Notes: a model not told the origin generated them from the letters alone. Numbered from the stretch's first letter, positions 1 through 13,049 are shown. The stretch: 64,000 nt of DNA from Paralichthys olivaceus (GCF_024713975.1 NC_091115.1:588501-652500), one strand, 5' to 3'. Program-made: numbers and translations.

Positions 1-2
1 AC

Positions 3-243
3 GTCCAACTCTTTCATGACAACAACGTTCATAGAATCACTTCCTGTTTACGTTGTTTACTCATCTATACTTTTGATATTTCATATGTTCCAGTTGTCAG
101 AGTGTCAGTCTTCACACGTTATCGCGGTCAGAGCCGAGACGTGTTCGCCCGCAGCTCATCATCGGGGTGGAACCTTTATTATTGAGCCTTGTTTTTCTAC
201 ATGGGACGGGCTCGCTGATAAAAATAACCACACTGACCAATAA
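3..243 (+). repeat. Dispersed direct repeat, copy 1
   Basis: This stretch is closely matched by 2480-2707 in the same orientation. Both run from GTCCAA-TCTTTCATGAC through CATATGTTCCAGTTGTCAGAG to a GGGTGGAACCTTTATT block and end near an AAAAATAA tract. Differences are scattered point changes and small indels, so it is an old duplication or two insertions of one unnamed family. The copy may extend left of the window. No coding meaning is seen. Confidence 0.85.
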
Positions 244-2060
244 AAGCGACGCCGGTGCCAACAGTCGCTCGCCACCCACCAGCACAAGTCCTCCGCACCT
301 GCTCGTGCGTCCAGTTTGTGAGTGTGTGTTGCCTGGAAACCAACATTCCCCCGTCACTGGAGCTGAACTTTAATATGATGAACCCGGGGGGGGGGGGGAT
401 TTCTATCAGCCTCCGCTCTTCATCAACTTTTCTATTGTCGTCAGAAAACGTCTTTTTGGAGAATTTTTTTATGACCTCTGACCTTTGACCTCTGACAGAT
501 CAGGACGTTTTCTCTCTTGAGTCTGAATCTTCATGTTAGTTCATAGTTTCATTTAAACTCCAAACTGGTTCAAATGAACGTCCTCATGCTTCAGACACAG
601 ACTGCAGCTTCTTCTTCTGTGGTTTAATGTGTCTCTACTTCCTGTGATTGGTCCAAAAGTCCAAACTGTCCAACAAAGTGTTTTCAGTGTGAACCAACAG
701 AACCAGGTTCAGTTTGATCCAGACCCAGAACTCCTCTTCTGGTCTGAGGAACCGCTCACACCTGAAGTTCAGCTCCAGACTGAAGCTCCACCTCACATGT
801 AAACAGTCCACCAGGTCATGTTGTCCGTGGAGTTTCGGTCACGGAGCATCTTTTGTCTGCAGCTTCAATAATCTGAAAAATACGTAATATTTACAAACTT
901 CTGAGGAAAGTTTGAGTGTCTTGTATAAAATCAGGTTCCAGCTGGAAAACATTTGTTTTCAGTGTTTCAGGCTCTAAAGAGACAGAAGTGAAGACGGAGA
1001 TGTTCCCGCCTGGTGGAAAGTCTTCAGTGGACCATCAGACGCTAATCAACTGTGTGTGTGAGCACAAATACTGAAGAAAACTGCGTATGTGCCTGATATT
1101 AGACACACGTGTTACTCATGTCAGGGGATTTTCAGTGTACTAATTACTTCCAGACCGTTTCCCGGTGCAGCGTGAGTGGGCCTCTACCTCAAGAGCTCGA
1201 TTCCCTCCTCCAGCTTTTATTTCTGAAACCTCAGAGTCTCTCGCTGCTTTGATGAGGATTCACACGTCTGATTTCTCTGCTGGATGTTTCCTCCGCTGTC
1301 AACGAGGACGGTTTACAGAGGCTGCATGTTTGACGGACACAAAGGACAAAGCTCATATCGTTGGAGCTTGAGGTAGATTCAACTCAGTTAAACAGAAGAT
1401 AAACTTAATTCAAATCAAAGGCAAAACAGCAGAAGATGGAAGGAGACAGAGCAGATGATTGAGTCAACACGTACATTTGATTGTTTATTGTACAACAACA
1501 TCAACGTCTTCATTTATGATGATGTTGGAAAATCTGAATGAAATTAAAGTAATTTCTTTAAAATTGAGTGAATTAAAATTCTCTTATTATTCAGTTTCCC
1601 CTGTGGCCTCAGGTATCGATCCTTTTTGGACGTGACAGGATGTAGATCGAAGCAACATGATCCCGACACCTTGTGAAGTTAATGTTTGTCTGAGCCACAA
1701 AATCAATTTCCAACAACGGAGAGATCAGGAGGAAGTGGTTCTGTGACACACGGTTCATATTTCCTCCGTTGATTTGTGTCTGAGCTGAGGTGATAACTTC
1801 CTCTGTGCAGCTGAGTCCTGTCACTTTATTTATGGAGGTTTGCTGCAAAACTTTCCTTCGTGTTCAGATCAGGATCAACAGAGGTGTGTCTCCATGTCCT
1901 GTTCAAGATTGTTCTGCAAATTCCTTTAGAACCATCCCATAAATTATATCTGATCATTACTCATCCTGCCCACAAACAACAACTTTTATTGGCAGCAGTT
2001 AAACGTCTTTATCTAAAGTCACGTACGTCCTCAAAAAGATTAAGAACAGAAGTTTACTTA
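244..2060. other. Non-coding flank, no gene seen
   Basis: Apart from the repeat fragment at 602-668, I see no exon, no RNA gene and no long open frame with protein-like composition. The open frames here are under 80 codons and have no recognisable domain. Confidence 0.6.
602..668 (-). repeat. Dispersed repeat fragment, inverted partner of 24889-24971
   Basis: The reverse complement of this stretch reads ACTTTTGGACCAATCACAGG, then AAGTAGAGAC and a GAAGAAG-GCTGCAGT end. The same order is found on the + strand at 24889-24971, where about 15 extra purine bases interrupt it. It holds a CCAAT motif and an ETS-like CAGGAAGTA. It is an interspersed repeat of unidentified family. Confidence 0.7.
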
Positions 2061-2061
2061 G

Positions 2062-2064
<3 letters not shown>

Positions 2065-2089
<25 letters not shown>
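2065..2089. repeat. (GT)n microsatellite
   Basis: Uninterrupted GT dinucleotides flanked by GAGA on both sides. Confidence 0.95.
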
Positions 2090-2095
<6 letters not shown>

Positions 2096-2217
2096 CCAGT
2101 GTTGTCAGAAGGAGGTGGTTTGTACAGAGATAAGATTAAACATCCTCAACACAACAGAAGACGTCACATGACAGCAGCAGATCTGCAGCTTCACTTACAT
2201 CAGTTCATATCAGCGTG

Positions 2218-2276
2218 TAGCCGCTAACTAGCCTGTAGCCGCTAACTAGCCTGTAGCTGCTAACTAGCCTGTAGCT
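2218..2276. repeat. 18-bp tandem repeat, 3 copies
   Basis: Three consecutive units of TAGCCGCTAACTAGCCTG, the third with one C-to-T change, followed by a partial fourth unit. Confidence 0.9.
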
Positions 2277-2479
2277 TACATGTGAAGCATGTTTGTGCTG
2301 AAAGGTCTTTATTTAAGGAAATCACCTTCACAGCAGGAGCTGGAGGCTGAAACATGTTTTCACACATGAACTCTGGAAAACGTTGTGTAGTTAGTGTTTG
2401 TCCTGTGAAGCAGCAGCAACAGGAACCTGTAGAACACGTCCAGAACATGTAGAACATGTGGGGAACACGTCAGGAACAT

Positions 2480-2707
2480 GTCCAAGTCTTTCATGACAAC
2501 AACGTTCATAGAATCACTTCCTGTTTACGTTGTTTATTCATTGATGTTTTTGATATTTCATATGTTCCAGTTGTCAGAGTGGCTTCACGTGTTATCGTGG
2601 TCAGAGCTGAGGCGTGTTCGCTTGTCGTCGGGGTGGAACCTTTATTTTTGAGCCTTGTTTTTCTTCATGGGACGAGCTCGCTAAAAATAAATATCCACAC
2701 TTACCAA
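2480..2707 (+). repeat. Dispersed direct repeat, copy 2
   Basis: Second copy of the repeat at 3-243, spaced about 2.48 kb and in the same orientation. It is shortened by a few small deletions, for example in the segment after the GTCAGAGTG motif. Its left edge abuts a short run of ACATGT/ACACGT-type units (about 2430-2485). Confidence 0.85.
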
Positions 2708-2996
2708 ACATGTTTATCTTGTTTCATGATAATTGATGCAAGTCACGTATTAAAAACTCAGAGTGAGAGCTCCAGATCCAAACTACAGGAATTTAAAACA
2801 TTAAATACAATAATATAAAGACTCTTGTCCTGTCTCAGTGTCCTGCAGCTGCAGGTCACAGACATTCATCTCAACTCGCTGCTCGACGAACCAGCATCCA
2901 GCGAGCAGCCCCCCCCCCATCAGGCCATTTATTCAGATTTGCACCGTTTGCCGAGAGATATTGTGGTAAATTGACTTTGACCGCAGAAGAGCCGAG

Positions 2997-3043
2997 CCCC
3001 CCCCCCCCCCCCCCCCCCCCACCACCACCACCACCACCACCCC
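2997..3043. repeat. C24 tract followed by (ACC)n
   Basis: A run of 24 C is followed directly by about seven ACC triplets and more C. The complementary strand is a long G run able in principle to form a quadruplex. Length is likely to be variable and hard to sequence. Confidence 0.95.
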
Positions 3044-5340
3044 CCGCCCTCGACAGAGACTGAGATCATGAAGTCAGAGGCGTCGTGTCAGGAAATAAAC
3101 CGGCTGCAGAGACAAGGACGAGCCTCCTAAACGCTCCACTGCATAGCTGCAATCACACTCAGGCTCAATGTGTGTGTTCATGTGTGTGTTTATGTTCATG
3201 TGTGTACGCATGAACATGTGTGTGCTCGGTGCAGGGAGGGGGGGGGGGGTCTCACTTTCAATCTAAATGCACATAAATCATGTAACCACCACCTTCAGTC
3301 TGACGCTCACGGTTTCTCTCTGCGCTGCGTCGCAGATCAATAACACTGAGACATTACAGAAGAACAGGAAGCAGAGGTTTCTGATGTTTCATCCATGAAG
3401 CTGCTCTGTGGTTAGTTTTGGCCTCTGGATGCTGCAGGAGCTTCACCACATGGTTTCAAGGTCAAATTAAGGAAAGAACAGTAAATATTTATACAGGAGA
3501 GGAAATACTCAGAAGCAGTAGCCTCCCTTAAGGGATTACTAATAGTAATACAATTATATTCTTATTGCATGATGTAGAAATAAAGATCTTAATCCTGTTG
3601 CTGCTGATTTTACACTTAAAAATAAACCAGCTCTTAGTATTTAACGGAGGTTTGGTTAATATTATTATGTGATCAAATCTTTTAGATGCAGGAAGAGTCC
3701 TGGTGTCTTGTTTAAGTCTGAGACAAACAGGTTTGTCCTCCAGATAATCTGCAGGGACACAACCTGTCCCATCGTCACTGAAGCTGCTGCGGAGTCGTCT
3801 TCATGTTTGTTACGATCCAACATGTTTCTCTGAAGTCTTTTTACACATCAGCTCTAATGTCTGGTACGAGTTAGTTACTTAGAATAAAAAGAATTCAAAA
3901 CTAGAATCACCGTCCAGCAGCTGTTTGTCTCCAGCAACATTACAGTTTCTTTTTCCAGACTCATACGACCTTTGACCCCTGAAATACTGAAAACCTGAAG
4001 AAAGACAGACTTGAAATATCAACCAACATTCAGACCCGTTCATCTGTGAGTCTGAGGGAACGTTTGTGCCAGATGTGTGTTTCCCTTTGGGCGTCCCATG
4101 AGAACATGAGGTCACTGTGACCTTGACCTTTGACCTTCAACCACCTCAATCATATATAAGTTCATGTCTGAGTCAAACTTAACCATCTTACCAAATCTGA
4201 AGGAACGTTCTGGAGATAATGTGTCACGATGTGCAGGTTTGACGGCGGGAGGCTTTCCACTGTCCGTCATCTGAGCTGCTGTATTATCCCTCGCAGCGAG
4301 AGAAGCGGCAGGAATGCTCGGGCAGCGGCGGTGGTGGTGGTGGTGGTGGGGGGCTGAGTCTATACTTAGAGGATTGACTGCATGCTGCACCTGTCCCCCC
4401 CCCCCCCCCCCGCCCATCAGCACGTCGCTCACACCTCCGAGGACGACTTCACGCCCAGAGAACTGAAAACCTGCTGAAGATGTTTTTTAAAATCTGGACG
4501 AGTTTTGTCTCTGGGTTCAAACTGGATCATTTCACTGGACGCTTGTTTATTTCCTGTGGATCCACTGTAACAAACACACAGACTTCCTCACAGCTCGACT
4601 CCCCGTGTTCACATGTGAGAGATGATCAATAGAGAGGAGTCGTCATATTCTAGAATCAATACGACGAATCACTGCAGCCCTGAGGGACGCAGTCTCAGTG
4701 TGAAGACAGAATTAGACGATAATTGTTGTGCTAAAAGATCCCATTAGCTGTGTCATACATCTGCTGTCAGTGACCCCCCCCCACGCCATAACGAGGCCCT
4801 GTCTCTGTGAATTACAGCAGCAGGTCGAGGTCTTTAAACGCCTCAGGGCTGCAGGTACACGTGTGCTTCCTGCTCACCTGAAGACTCCACGGGAATGAGA
4901 CGGTGCTTCGCTCTTCTGCAGCTACATCCTGCAGCTGATCTGGGACCTGCTGCCCTCGACTCGTCTATCGGAGGAGACAAACCAGAGACAAACCAGACGC
5001 TGAGTGACGGCTGTCTACGCCTCCCTCTGTTGTCCAAGAGGGGGCGCTGACAGATGTGACAGATGTTTCATAATCAAGTAACGCTTTCTGTTTCAACGCA
5101 GCGGAGGATGAAGCTGCTGACGTGTGGAGGGTTTTATCTTCACAGGCGAAGTCTGGTGTCGCCCAGGAGGGGGTGGGGGGGGTGGGGGGTGGGTGGAGTC
5201 CATGTCCTTGTCAAGGACCTAATTACTTAAAGCAGGAACGGGGGGAGAATAACCTCTTATGTTCTCATCTCCTGAATCGATCCTGTGTGACAGCTCAGTG
5301 GTCGTTATAATATCATGTGTTAGATATATGTTTGAAACCT

Positions 5341-5364
5341 GGGGGGGGGGGGGGGGGGGGGGGG
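5341..5364. repeat. G24 homopolymer
   Basis: Uninterrupted run of 24 G on the + strand. Confidence 0.95.
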
Positions 5365-6793
5365 TGACAACTCATCCTGAGGGGAACATACATGTTGCAC
5401 TTCATAGATCTGATCTTCTACATGTAGTTTTCATGTTGTGGGTGGAGCTTCAAGCCACAAGACATGTATGTGCTCAGAACAGATTCACGTTCATTAAATT
5501 CAGTTACAACGTTTTTCAATGATTCTAAGCTTCTTCTTCACCTCCGTCATCCTTCCTTCCCTCTGTGGACTCTGGTCCTCTTGGACGTTGTTCCTCTTCT
5601 GTGGCAGCAGAATGAGTATTTACTGGCGGGGGTCCACACATATTTGTCCGAAGCTATTTTGAGACGAGGGAAACCCAAACCTGACACAGGCCTGAAACTG
5701 CTGAGTAGAGGAGTGGTGCGATGAGGGCGTCTCCGAGGTCGAGGGTCAGACTGACGAAGCTTCACCTCCAGCCGACACGTTCACCACGTAACTAGCATGA
5801 GATGCTAACACCTTCCTGACCCACCCACCTCTGGCTCTGTAATGTCCCGGGGCAGTGACGTCTCTGTGCCTCAGATCCTGCCCAGGAGACTCCATCGTTA
5901 GCTTCAGCTCCTCTTCAGAGACCAAAGGAACGAGGCCGAGCAGAAGACGAGTTAAAAAACAGATCGAGATCCTGATTGACACAAGACTCAGGTTCTCACA
6001 GTCTGAAGCTTCATGTGTTTGTTCATGTTTCATTCGATCTGTTTAGTGTGAAACCACAAAACTCCAGAAGTTGAAACTGATAAAAAGCTGAGCAGGAGGT
6101 CGACAGTGAAGAATCTTTCAATGTTTGATCCAGAGAGCAGGTTTCATGTTGTGACTGAAGGACAGAGGGCTTGAGTTTCAGCTCGTTTCCTGCTGGAGAC
6201 CAAGCGGAGGGAAAGACGAACCTGAGACGAGACGCAGCGTGAGAGTGACAGTGAAGGAGAAAGGACGACAGGAACCAGTGCTGATACGTTTTCTCCGCTC
6301 AGTGACCGATGCAGCGCCGAGCGATCGGCTCAATACGTTTCTCTGAGCCGCTCGATAAACTGCAATCAGGACACTGAGGAGATTTCAGGAGAAGTCAGCA
6401 GCTCCAGAGTTTCCTCCATGAAGATGCAGAACCTCCGTCTGACTGTGATGTCTGTGATGTTGATATAACAAATAAAAAACATTTGTGAAACAAGAATCTT
6501 TGGCACGTAGAGTTATGTTTTATATAAACAATCAACAAGGAGCAGTTCCAGGAAACGTCAACTCTGAACTGTGTCTTCATCCAGCTTGTCTGTGAGAAGA
6601 CGAAGACGAGGAGGTTCCAGATGTTTTGGTGATGAGGGCCGACGCCGTGTGGACGAGCTGTAAACAACAACACTGATCTTTACACAGCGGAGTTTAGACG
6701 TCATGTCCCGCCTCCTGCTGCTCTACAGGCTCCACCCCTTGTCCCCCACATGTTCCTGTTGTTGTGAACGAGTCGACAATCTGCTGCTTCACA

Positions 6794-7087
6794 CACACTG
6801 ACTACACAACATGTCTACACACACTGACTACACAACATGACTACACAACATGACTACACAACATGACTACACAACATGACTACACAACATGACTACACAA
6901 CATGTCTACACAACATGTCTACACAACATGTCTACACAACATGACTAAACAACATGTCTACACAACATGTCTGCACAACATGTCTGCACAACATGACTAC
7001 ACAACATGACTACACACCATGTCTACACAACATGTCTACACAACATGACTACACAACATGTCTACACAACATGTCTACACAACATGT
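6794..7087. repeat. 13-bp minisatellite
   Basis: Roughly 22 tandem copies of a TGACTACACAACA-like unit, with TGTCTACACAACA as the main variant. First copies are less regular (ACACACTGACTAC). The 13-bp period gives a 39-nt (13-codon) pattern, so the open frames across it are a by-product of the repeat. Confidence 0.95.
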
Positions 7088-10000
7088 CAGGACAAACATT
7101 TTCCAGATGTTTTCTGGAGTTCTGTGTGACACAGCTTCCGTTCTAAGTTACGTGGAGCAGGAACCACTGTTGACGTGTCACTGAGGCCTCCAGAGGATTT
7201 GAAGTCTTCATCTGGTTCCTCAGAGGCTGACACACAAACAGTGAGCGGCCTGAGGAGCTCAGCACTTTATTGGTTTGGTCGGAGGCTCCACAGAAGCACT
7301 TTGTTTTATATATCTCTGCCCACAGCGTGAACTCAGTCACCCCATCTCTCACTTCACATGCACGCACCTGAACGAGCGTGAGGAAACACTTGAGGCTGCA
7401 GCCGTCAGCAGTTCACAGGTCGTTGTCTGTGTCTGTTCCTTGATAATCCTGATTGTTGGCCTGAGGGCGAGCTGCACTCTGGAGGGTTACTGGAGCTTTT
7501 TATTGGTTTTAAGTGTTGATGCACAAACAGTCCGACAAGAGTCGACTCTTCACATTCGTATTCATCACGTTCAGATGAATGTGACCTTTAAATATGTTAG
7601 AACACAATCAAACCTGCAGCGACATGAGAGCAGCTTTAAATATTTAACAAAAGAGCATTTTGTGACTCGAACAGTTCTTCAATGTTAAAGCCGTAAGTGA
7701 TTCCTCCTCACCGTGACGTGAGCCTGACTGATGGAGATGTTCTTTCCCACCTGAAGTCCAGGACCCTGAGACACGTGGTGAGGACGAGTGGGAGACGTCT
7801 CTCAGTCTCTGGGGAATGATGGTGTTGAAAGCTGAGTGAAAATCAATGTACAGAGTTCTGGTGTTGGTATCTGTGCACCATCTGGTTTCTATTCAACTCC
7901 TTTCTCCTCTTTACTGTCACAATCAGACCCCCCTCTCCTCCCTCCTCTTCCTCCCTCCTCTTCCTTCCTCCTCTTCCTCCCTCCTCTTCCTCCCCGGGGC
8001 CTTTTCCTGCTCAGCACTAATCGTGGTTCAGCTCTCCGCTCCGTGGCGTGTTTTCCGACCACATGTTCATGTTTTCATGTGCTTCATCAGCACAGCGGAG
8101 CCTGGAGAGCTTTTACTCCGAACAGGGGAGGAATCATTATCGACTGCCCCCCCCCCGCTCTGTGACTGAGCCTGTAACCTCAACATCACTGCCAACGTGT
8201 GCATTTGCCTCCTCACGTGGGACGAGGTAACCGCACCAGCAGCCGCTGGTTTCTGATAGATGATATGTGCTGTTGATGAGCCCGGTGCGTGATGGGTAAT
8301 AGAAGCTATAACGGCCCGTCAGAGGCGACCTCCTGTGATTGATGCGGCTCTGGTGGACGCAGATCACAGAGCGGGGATGCTCCTGAAACAATGACACGAG
8401 GGTCAGATGGTCGATGGTCCATCAGCTGAGTGAACACACGAGGCTCTAATAGAATTTCTTCTCCTCAGAGTCGGTTTTATTATCGGTTCAATGTTTTGAG
8501 TCTCTCGTCAGCTAACACTTTGTTTAAAGAAGAAATCCACGGGAACATTTCCTCAGACTGTTCGGAACCAAATGGTTCTGTTCATGTTTGACTGACGCAG
8601 CCTCTTTGAACTGAACAGTTTTAATCAGCTCTGAGAAGAGTTCAGACGCTGGACAGTCCTCCTTCGATTGGAGGGAAGACCCAGATCTCACTGGAGGGAT
8701 TATATTTCCCATCAGGCCTCGGGATCGCCGCTGCGGCAAAGGTCAAGCAAATAAAAAACAACAGAAGAGGACGAACAATATGTAAAGACTCTGTTTCCAG
8801 TTATTATTATTACTTTGATCTACTGATGTAAAACAGTTGATAAACTGCAGAATGATCCTGAAACAATAAGAATCAAAGACTCGTTCAGGTCTCAGTTTGG
8901 AATAAAGATGATGAAGGATGATTTCAAACTGTAGAAACACTGACTGGAAACAAATATAAATAAATATAGTTATGTATAAATGTATAACTGAAATAACCAA
9001 ATGAAAAAACTTCCCGTTAGTTTTCTTCCCAGAGAACTTTTCCGTCACTGTTAAAGCTGCTGCATCATCTCCTCTCTGCTCTGGTTGTTAGCGGTTAGCA
9101 TTTGACCTTTGACCTCCGACCTGCGAGCTGTTAACGAGGCCGGAGACAGTTACTGCTTCATTGGTGTGAGACATCTGAGACGACTGACAGCGAGGGAGCA
9201 GGTGGACGGAGGGAGGACGACAGCCTCCTCCGCTGAAGTCTGGAGCGACGGCTCAGTTTATAATAAAATATAATATTTAATAGTTTACAGCTCAGAAATA
9301 AAACCACGATTCTGGTTTTAAATCACATTTCATCTTGACGGGACCTCACGTGTCACGTCTCCTTTAAAACGTCAACAAATCCAACAGAACATTTCAAACG
9401 TAAAAAGTTGGATGTGACAGAAACTTCAAATCTTTTGACCTCATTTGAATTCAGTCAGCGACGGTTTCTACCTCATTATCTGTTCATTAATTGATGTCAC
9501 AGGACGTCGGCCCCTGAGAACGCAGATTTAGAGGTTCAGCAAATTCCTTCACCTTGAAGACGAGTTCTGTCTTTTACCCACAATCCTTCTGGAGACCGAC
9601 TGAGGAGGAGGACGGATCAGCAGTCGCTGGTCGTCTTCATGTAAAGTCATCGATCGATCAGGTTATCACTCTGTTGTTTCCGGTTTTGTTTAAACACAAA
9701 GTCCCGCTCACGCACACCGAGAGGTCATTCGTCATTTTTAATGAAACTGTTATGTTTGATTAAACGAACCTTCCTTTTAAATTATTTCTACAGCTGTAGA
9801 AAATGGAATAATAGAGCCGAGTGATAAATTCCCGCGGGGATCAGGAAGATAAATGACTGATCAGTGACCAGTGAAAACGTTCTGCTGGTTCCTCGTCTGT
9901 GACGCTGCAGCCGCCGCTTTGCATAATAAGCAGAGATACAATTATAGTGATTACCACAGTGAGATGACCCCAATCAGGCCGTTCAAGAGAAGTCATTATA

Positions 10001-10140
10001 ACGAGGTGTCGTCCACATAAAGAGCCACATTCAGTCGCCTGTAGGTGGCGCCCTCTTCCCTCTGTGCACGTGTCAGTTTGTAAAAGTGACTTTAAACAGT
10101 TGGAAGTTTGTTTGTACGATTTTTAGATATTGGCACCAAA
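7088..10140. other. Non-coding region with pyrimidine tract
   Basis: No gene is supported. A CCT/CTT-rich polypyrimidine tract lies at 7927-7997. Segments 8235-8400 and 9795-10010 have a more complex, less repeat-like composition and may be conserved non-coding elements; the second contains an octamer-like TTTGCATAAT at 9918-9927. That idea is inference from composition only. Confidence 0.5.
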
Positions 10141-10265
10141 TCTGTGTGTGTGTGTGTGTGTGTGTGTCTCTATGTGTGTGTGTGTGTGTGTGTCTCTATG
10201 TGTGTGTGTGTCTGTGTGTGTGTGTGTGTGTCTCTGTGTGTGTGTGTGTCTCTGTGTGTGTGTGT

Positions 10266-10297
<32 letters not shown>

Positions 10298-10592
10298 ATT
10301 TATCTGTGTGTGTGTGTGTGTGTGTCTCTATGTGTGTGTGTGTCTGTGTGTGTGTGTGTGTGTGTCTCTGTGTGTGTGTGTGTCTCTGTGTGTGTGTGTG
10401 TCTCTGTGTGTGCGTTTCTGTGTGTGTGTGTATTTATCTGTGTGTGTGTGTGTCTCTATGTGTGTGTGTGTGTGTGTGTGTGTATTTATCTGTGTGTGTG
10501 TGTGTCTCTGTGTGTGTGTGTGTCTCTGTGTGTGTGTGTGTGTCTCTGTGTGTGTGTCTCTGTGTGTGTGTGTGTGTCTGTGTGTGTGTGTG
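10141..10592. repeat. Complex GT/TCTCT tract, about 450 bp
   Basis: Blocks of (GT)n broken by CTCTATGTG, CTGTG and ATTTATCTGTG interruptions that recur in order. The three overlapping open frames in this tract encode only Cys/Val/Ser/Leu repeats and are not genes. Confidence 0.97.
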
Positions 10593-10794
10593 TGATCTGA
10601 CCAGTGAACAGAACCGACCTGACGTCTGTTGATCTCTGCATGAACGTCTTCAGACTGTGATGGGATGTGACAGGTCAGTCTCTGCTGCAGGAGACGGAGA
10701 GGACAGACCCACGTTGCCACGGCGACAGGTAGCCCCCCCCGGAGAGGCTGTGAATGAATTCAGTGTTCGTTTGATTCTGGTCGTTCCTCCTGCA

Positions 10795-10819
10795 GGGGGG
10801 GGGGGGGGGGGGGGGGGGG
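10795..10819. repeat. G25 homopolymer
   Basis: Uninterrupted run of 25 G. About 70 bp upstream, at 10713-10726, lies an X-box-like GTTGCCACGGCGAC. Confidence 0.95.
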
Positions 10820-12415
10820 TTCTCCACGTGCGCCTGGGAGGAGCTTTATTAGTGACTTTGTTTCACGTCACGTTGCAGTACCTCGCTCCACCACAGGCTG
10901 GTAAAACACTTTTATTATTGTGGGCCAGATTTGTCCCACACGGTCACGTGGTCCACAGACCAGGTGGAACCATGGTAAACCAGAAGTTAGAAAATATATT
11001 TGAAATACCTTCTGACTCCAGAGTGTTAGTGAACTTCCTGTGAGCCCGGTCTGCTGAAGGAGGGTCTTCAGTCTGCTGCTCTGGAGGCTGATCAGCGTTT
11101 CAGTTAACGTGCTTCTCTTCTCTGGAATCTCTGGATGTAAAAACGTGGTCTTGGCCGGTCGCGTCCCTCTGGCACAACGAGCTGTTTTTCTGATCCCAGC
11201 GTTCCCAGAGCGTTTGGACGGCGCTGCCCCTGTGATTGATGGAGCTATTCTTATTACCGTGACCCATTACGTAAAACACAGTCAGACCCTAAAAATAAGA
11301 GCAGGCTTTTCAGGACATTCATTGTTTGCTTTAGTACAGGAGCAGGAATCCAGATCCATCATTCACCTCCCTCTACCCCGACCACCCGGCCAACAGCCCC
11401 TCTCCAAATTAGACCCATTAGCGTCGGCCGCGTGCTGCTGCGGATAAAAGTTATTGACGTGAGTCTGTCATGGCCGATCACACTCACAGCAGTGAACGTG
11501 TGAAGTGTCACCGACAGAGAGGAGGGAGGTTTCCAGGAAAAGAAACAGAGGAAATGTGTTGGAAAAGACCCAGATCTGGATTTTCCTCTCACATCTGATG
11601 GTTCTGATCAGTCAGGAGAGAATCAGGTCCGATCTGGATCAGCTGCTTGTGGTCAGACTCCAGATGTCTCCTCTCATCACTGCTCCTCATCTGAAGTCTA
11701 ATCAGCTGATTGTCGCCACAGTTCCCTCAAACCTCACATGAGCAACACTTAAAAACCTGAACCTGTTCAGCTCCAGTCGAATGAGACGAAGAGAGAAGAT
11801 TCACATTCTCTAGAAAAACGATGAATCAGTGAATAATAACGTTAGCAGCTCTGAGCAGCAGCAGTTTGTGCAGAGACGACCTGATGAGACCTTCCACTTC
11901 CTGAAGTTCACTTCCTCACGAGCTGTAAAAGTGTCCGAGCTGCGGCTGTAAATCGTCCCTGCACATAAAAGCCAGCTGACCTGAGTTCTGCGAGTTCTTC
12001 ACGTGTGGAACACGAAGCTCGACGGAAAACACGGTCGCACGGAATCAGAGAGCGACGAGATGTGATGGATTCTGATCGACTGGTCGACCCGAACACAAGA
12101 TTTAATGAAATCAGAAGTGATGGTTTGAAGGTTCCCTGACTCTGATCAGCTGATCATTATTGTTCTTTTCTTTCAATAAAGTTTTGTCAGTTTGAATAAT
12201 GAAGAATGAAAACAATGACATAGTTTTAGATTTTAATGTTTCCATGAAATGATGTTGGTAAGAGTCACAAAGATTTTCACTTCACCATCGTGTGAGACTC
12301 AAAGAAAAATCAATAAACCAATGAATTTGTTTTTCATTCACAGGTGAAATAGTTGCTGAGTCATTGGTGTTGAGTCATGCTTGGTATGACCACAGTCTTC
12401 TTCGTAAGTGCTTCA
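10820..12415. other. Non-coding region with enhancer-like motif cluster
   Basis: No gene is supported. Between 11233 and 11298 three exact consensus sites lie close together: TGATTGATGG (PBX-HOX type) at 11233-11242, TTACGTAA (PAR-bZIP/D-box type) at 11267-11274 and CTAAAAATAA (MEF2 type) at 11289-11298. The stretch around 11215-11470 lacks simple repeats and looks like a candidate enhancer for the kcna6 side of the cluster. This is motif-level inference. Confidence 0.4.
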
Positions 12416-12417
12416 TA

Positions 12418-12605
12418 ATAAAATATAATATAATATAATATAATATAATATAATAAAATATAATATAATATAATATAATATAATATAATATAATATAATA
12501 TAATATAATATAATATAATATAATAAAATATAATATAATATAATATAATATAATATAATATAATATAATATAATATAATATAATATAGTATAATATAATA
12601 TAATA
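12418..12605. repeat. (TAATA)n pentanucleotide array
   Basis: About 37 copies of a 5-bp TAATA/ATAAT unit with a few A-for-T interruptions. It is almost pure A+T, so it should unwind easily. Ile/Tyr-rich open frames on the minus strand come from the repeat. Confidence 0.97.
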
Positions 12606-13049
12606 AGGTTTCATGGCTGCTGGACACAAACGACAGATTTGACTTTGTACAGAATCATCACATTGATTAAATCCTTTGGAATCATTGTATTTTTATTTTC
12701 AGCCCACGTGGCCGCACCGTTCATTCACAGAGGTTCGAATCCCGTCACGTTCACTCACACAAACTGCTGTGGTCGGCAGGAAGTGACCTCATGACTTTGC
12801 AGAGACAGTAGCAGTGAAGGCTTTAATCTCCTAATGTTTCCTCTGACATCAGCATCGTCTGAGGACGCTGCAGAGTCACCTTGACCCAGATGTGCAGAGC
12901 AAACACACATCTGGATTCACACTGGAGGAGTCGTGGTACTGACAGTACTCTGTTTGTGTTTGTAGTCAGCAGATATTTTATTCTGAAGGGCTGTGATGAT
13001 GTGGAGGTAATGCACCTTGACATTGTTGCCACCCAACAATAGATCAAGT

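Larger units (their letters stand above)
2710..6790. other. Non-coding region with homopolymer tracts
   Basis: No gene is supported. Besides the C24/ACC tract it holds a G run near 3238-3250, a (GGT)n run at 4328-4349, a C17 run at 4395-4411 and a G24 run at 5341-5364. Open frames in this interval are short, overlap these tracts or carry no family signature. Confidence 0.6.

Noticed and set aside
2430..2485. GAACATGTCC-type units considered as p53 or glucocorticoid response elements
   Set aside because: Only isolated half-sites match; spacing and flanking bases do not fit either full consensus, and the units are part of short tandem repeats.
6794..7087. Regular 13-bp array considered as a CRISPR-like array
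   Set aside because: There are no unique spacers between the repeats and the genome is vertebrate.
10086..10720. Several 130-174-codon frames on both strands
   Set aside because: Direct translation of the GT/TCTCT tract.
12729..12750. GGTTCGAATCCC, a perfect tRNA B-box
   Set aside because: The T-stem bases around it do not pair and no A-box is found at the right distance upstream; at most a worn SINE piece.
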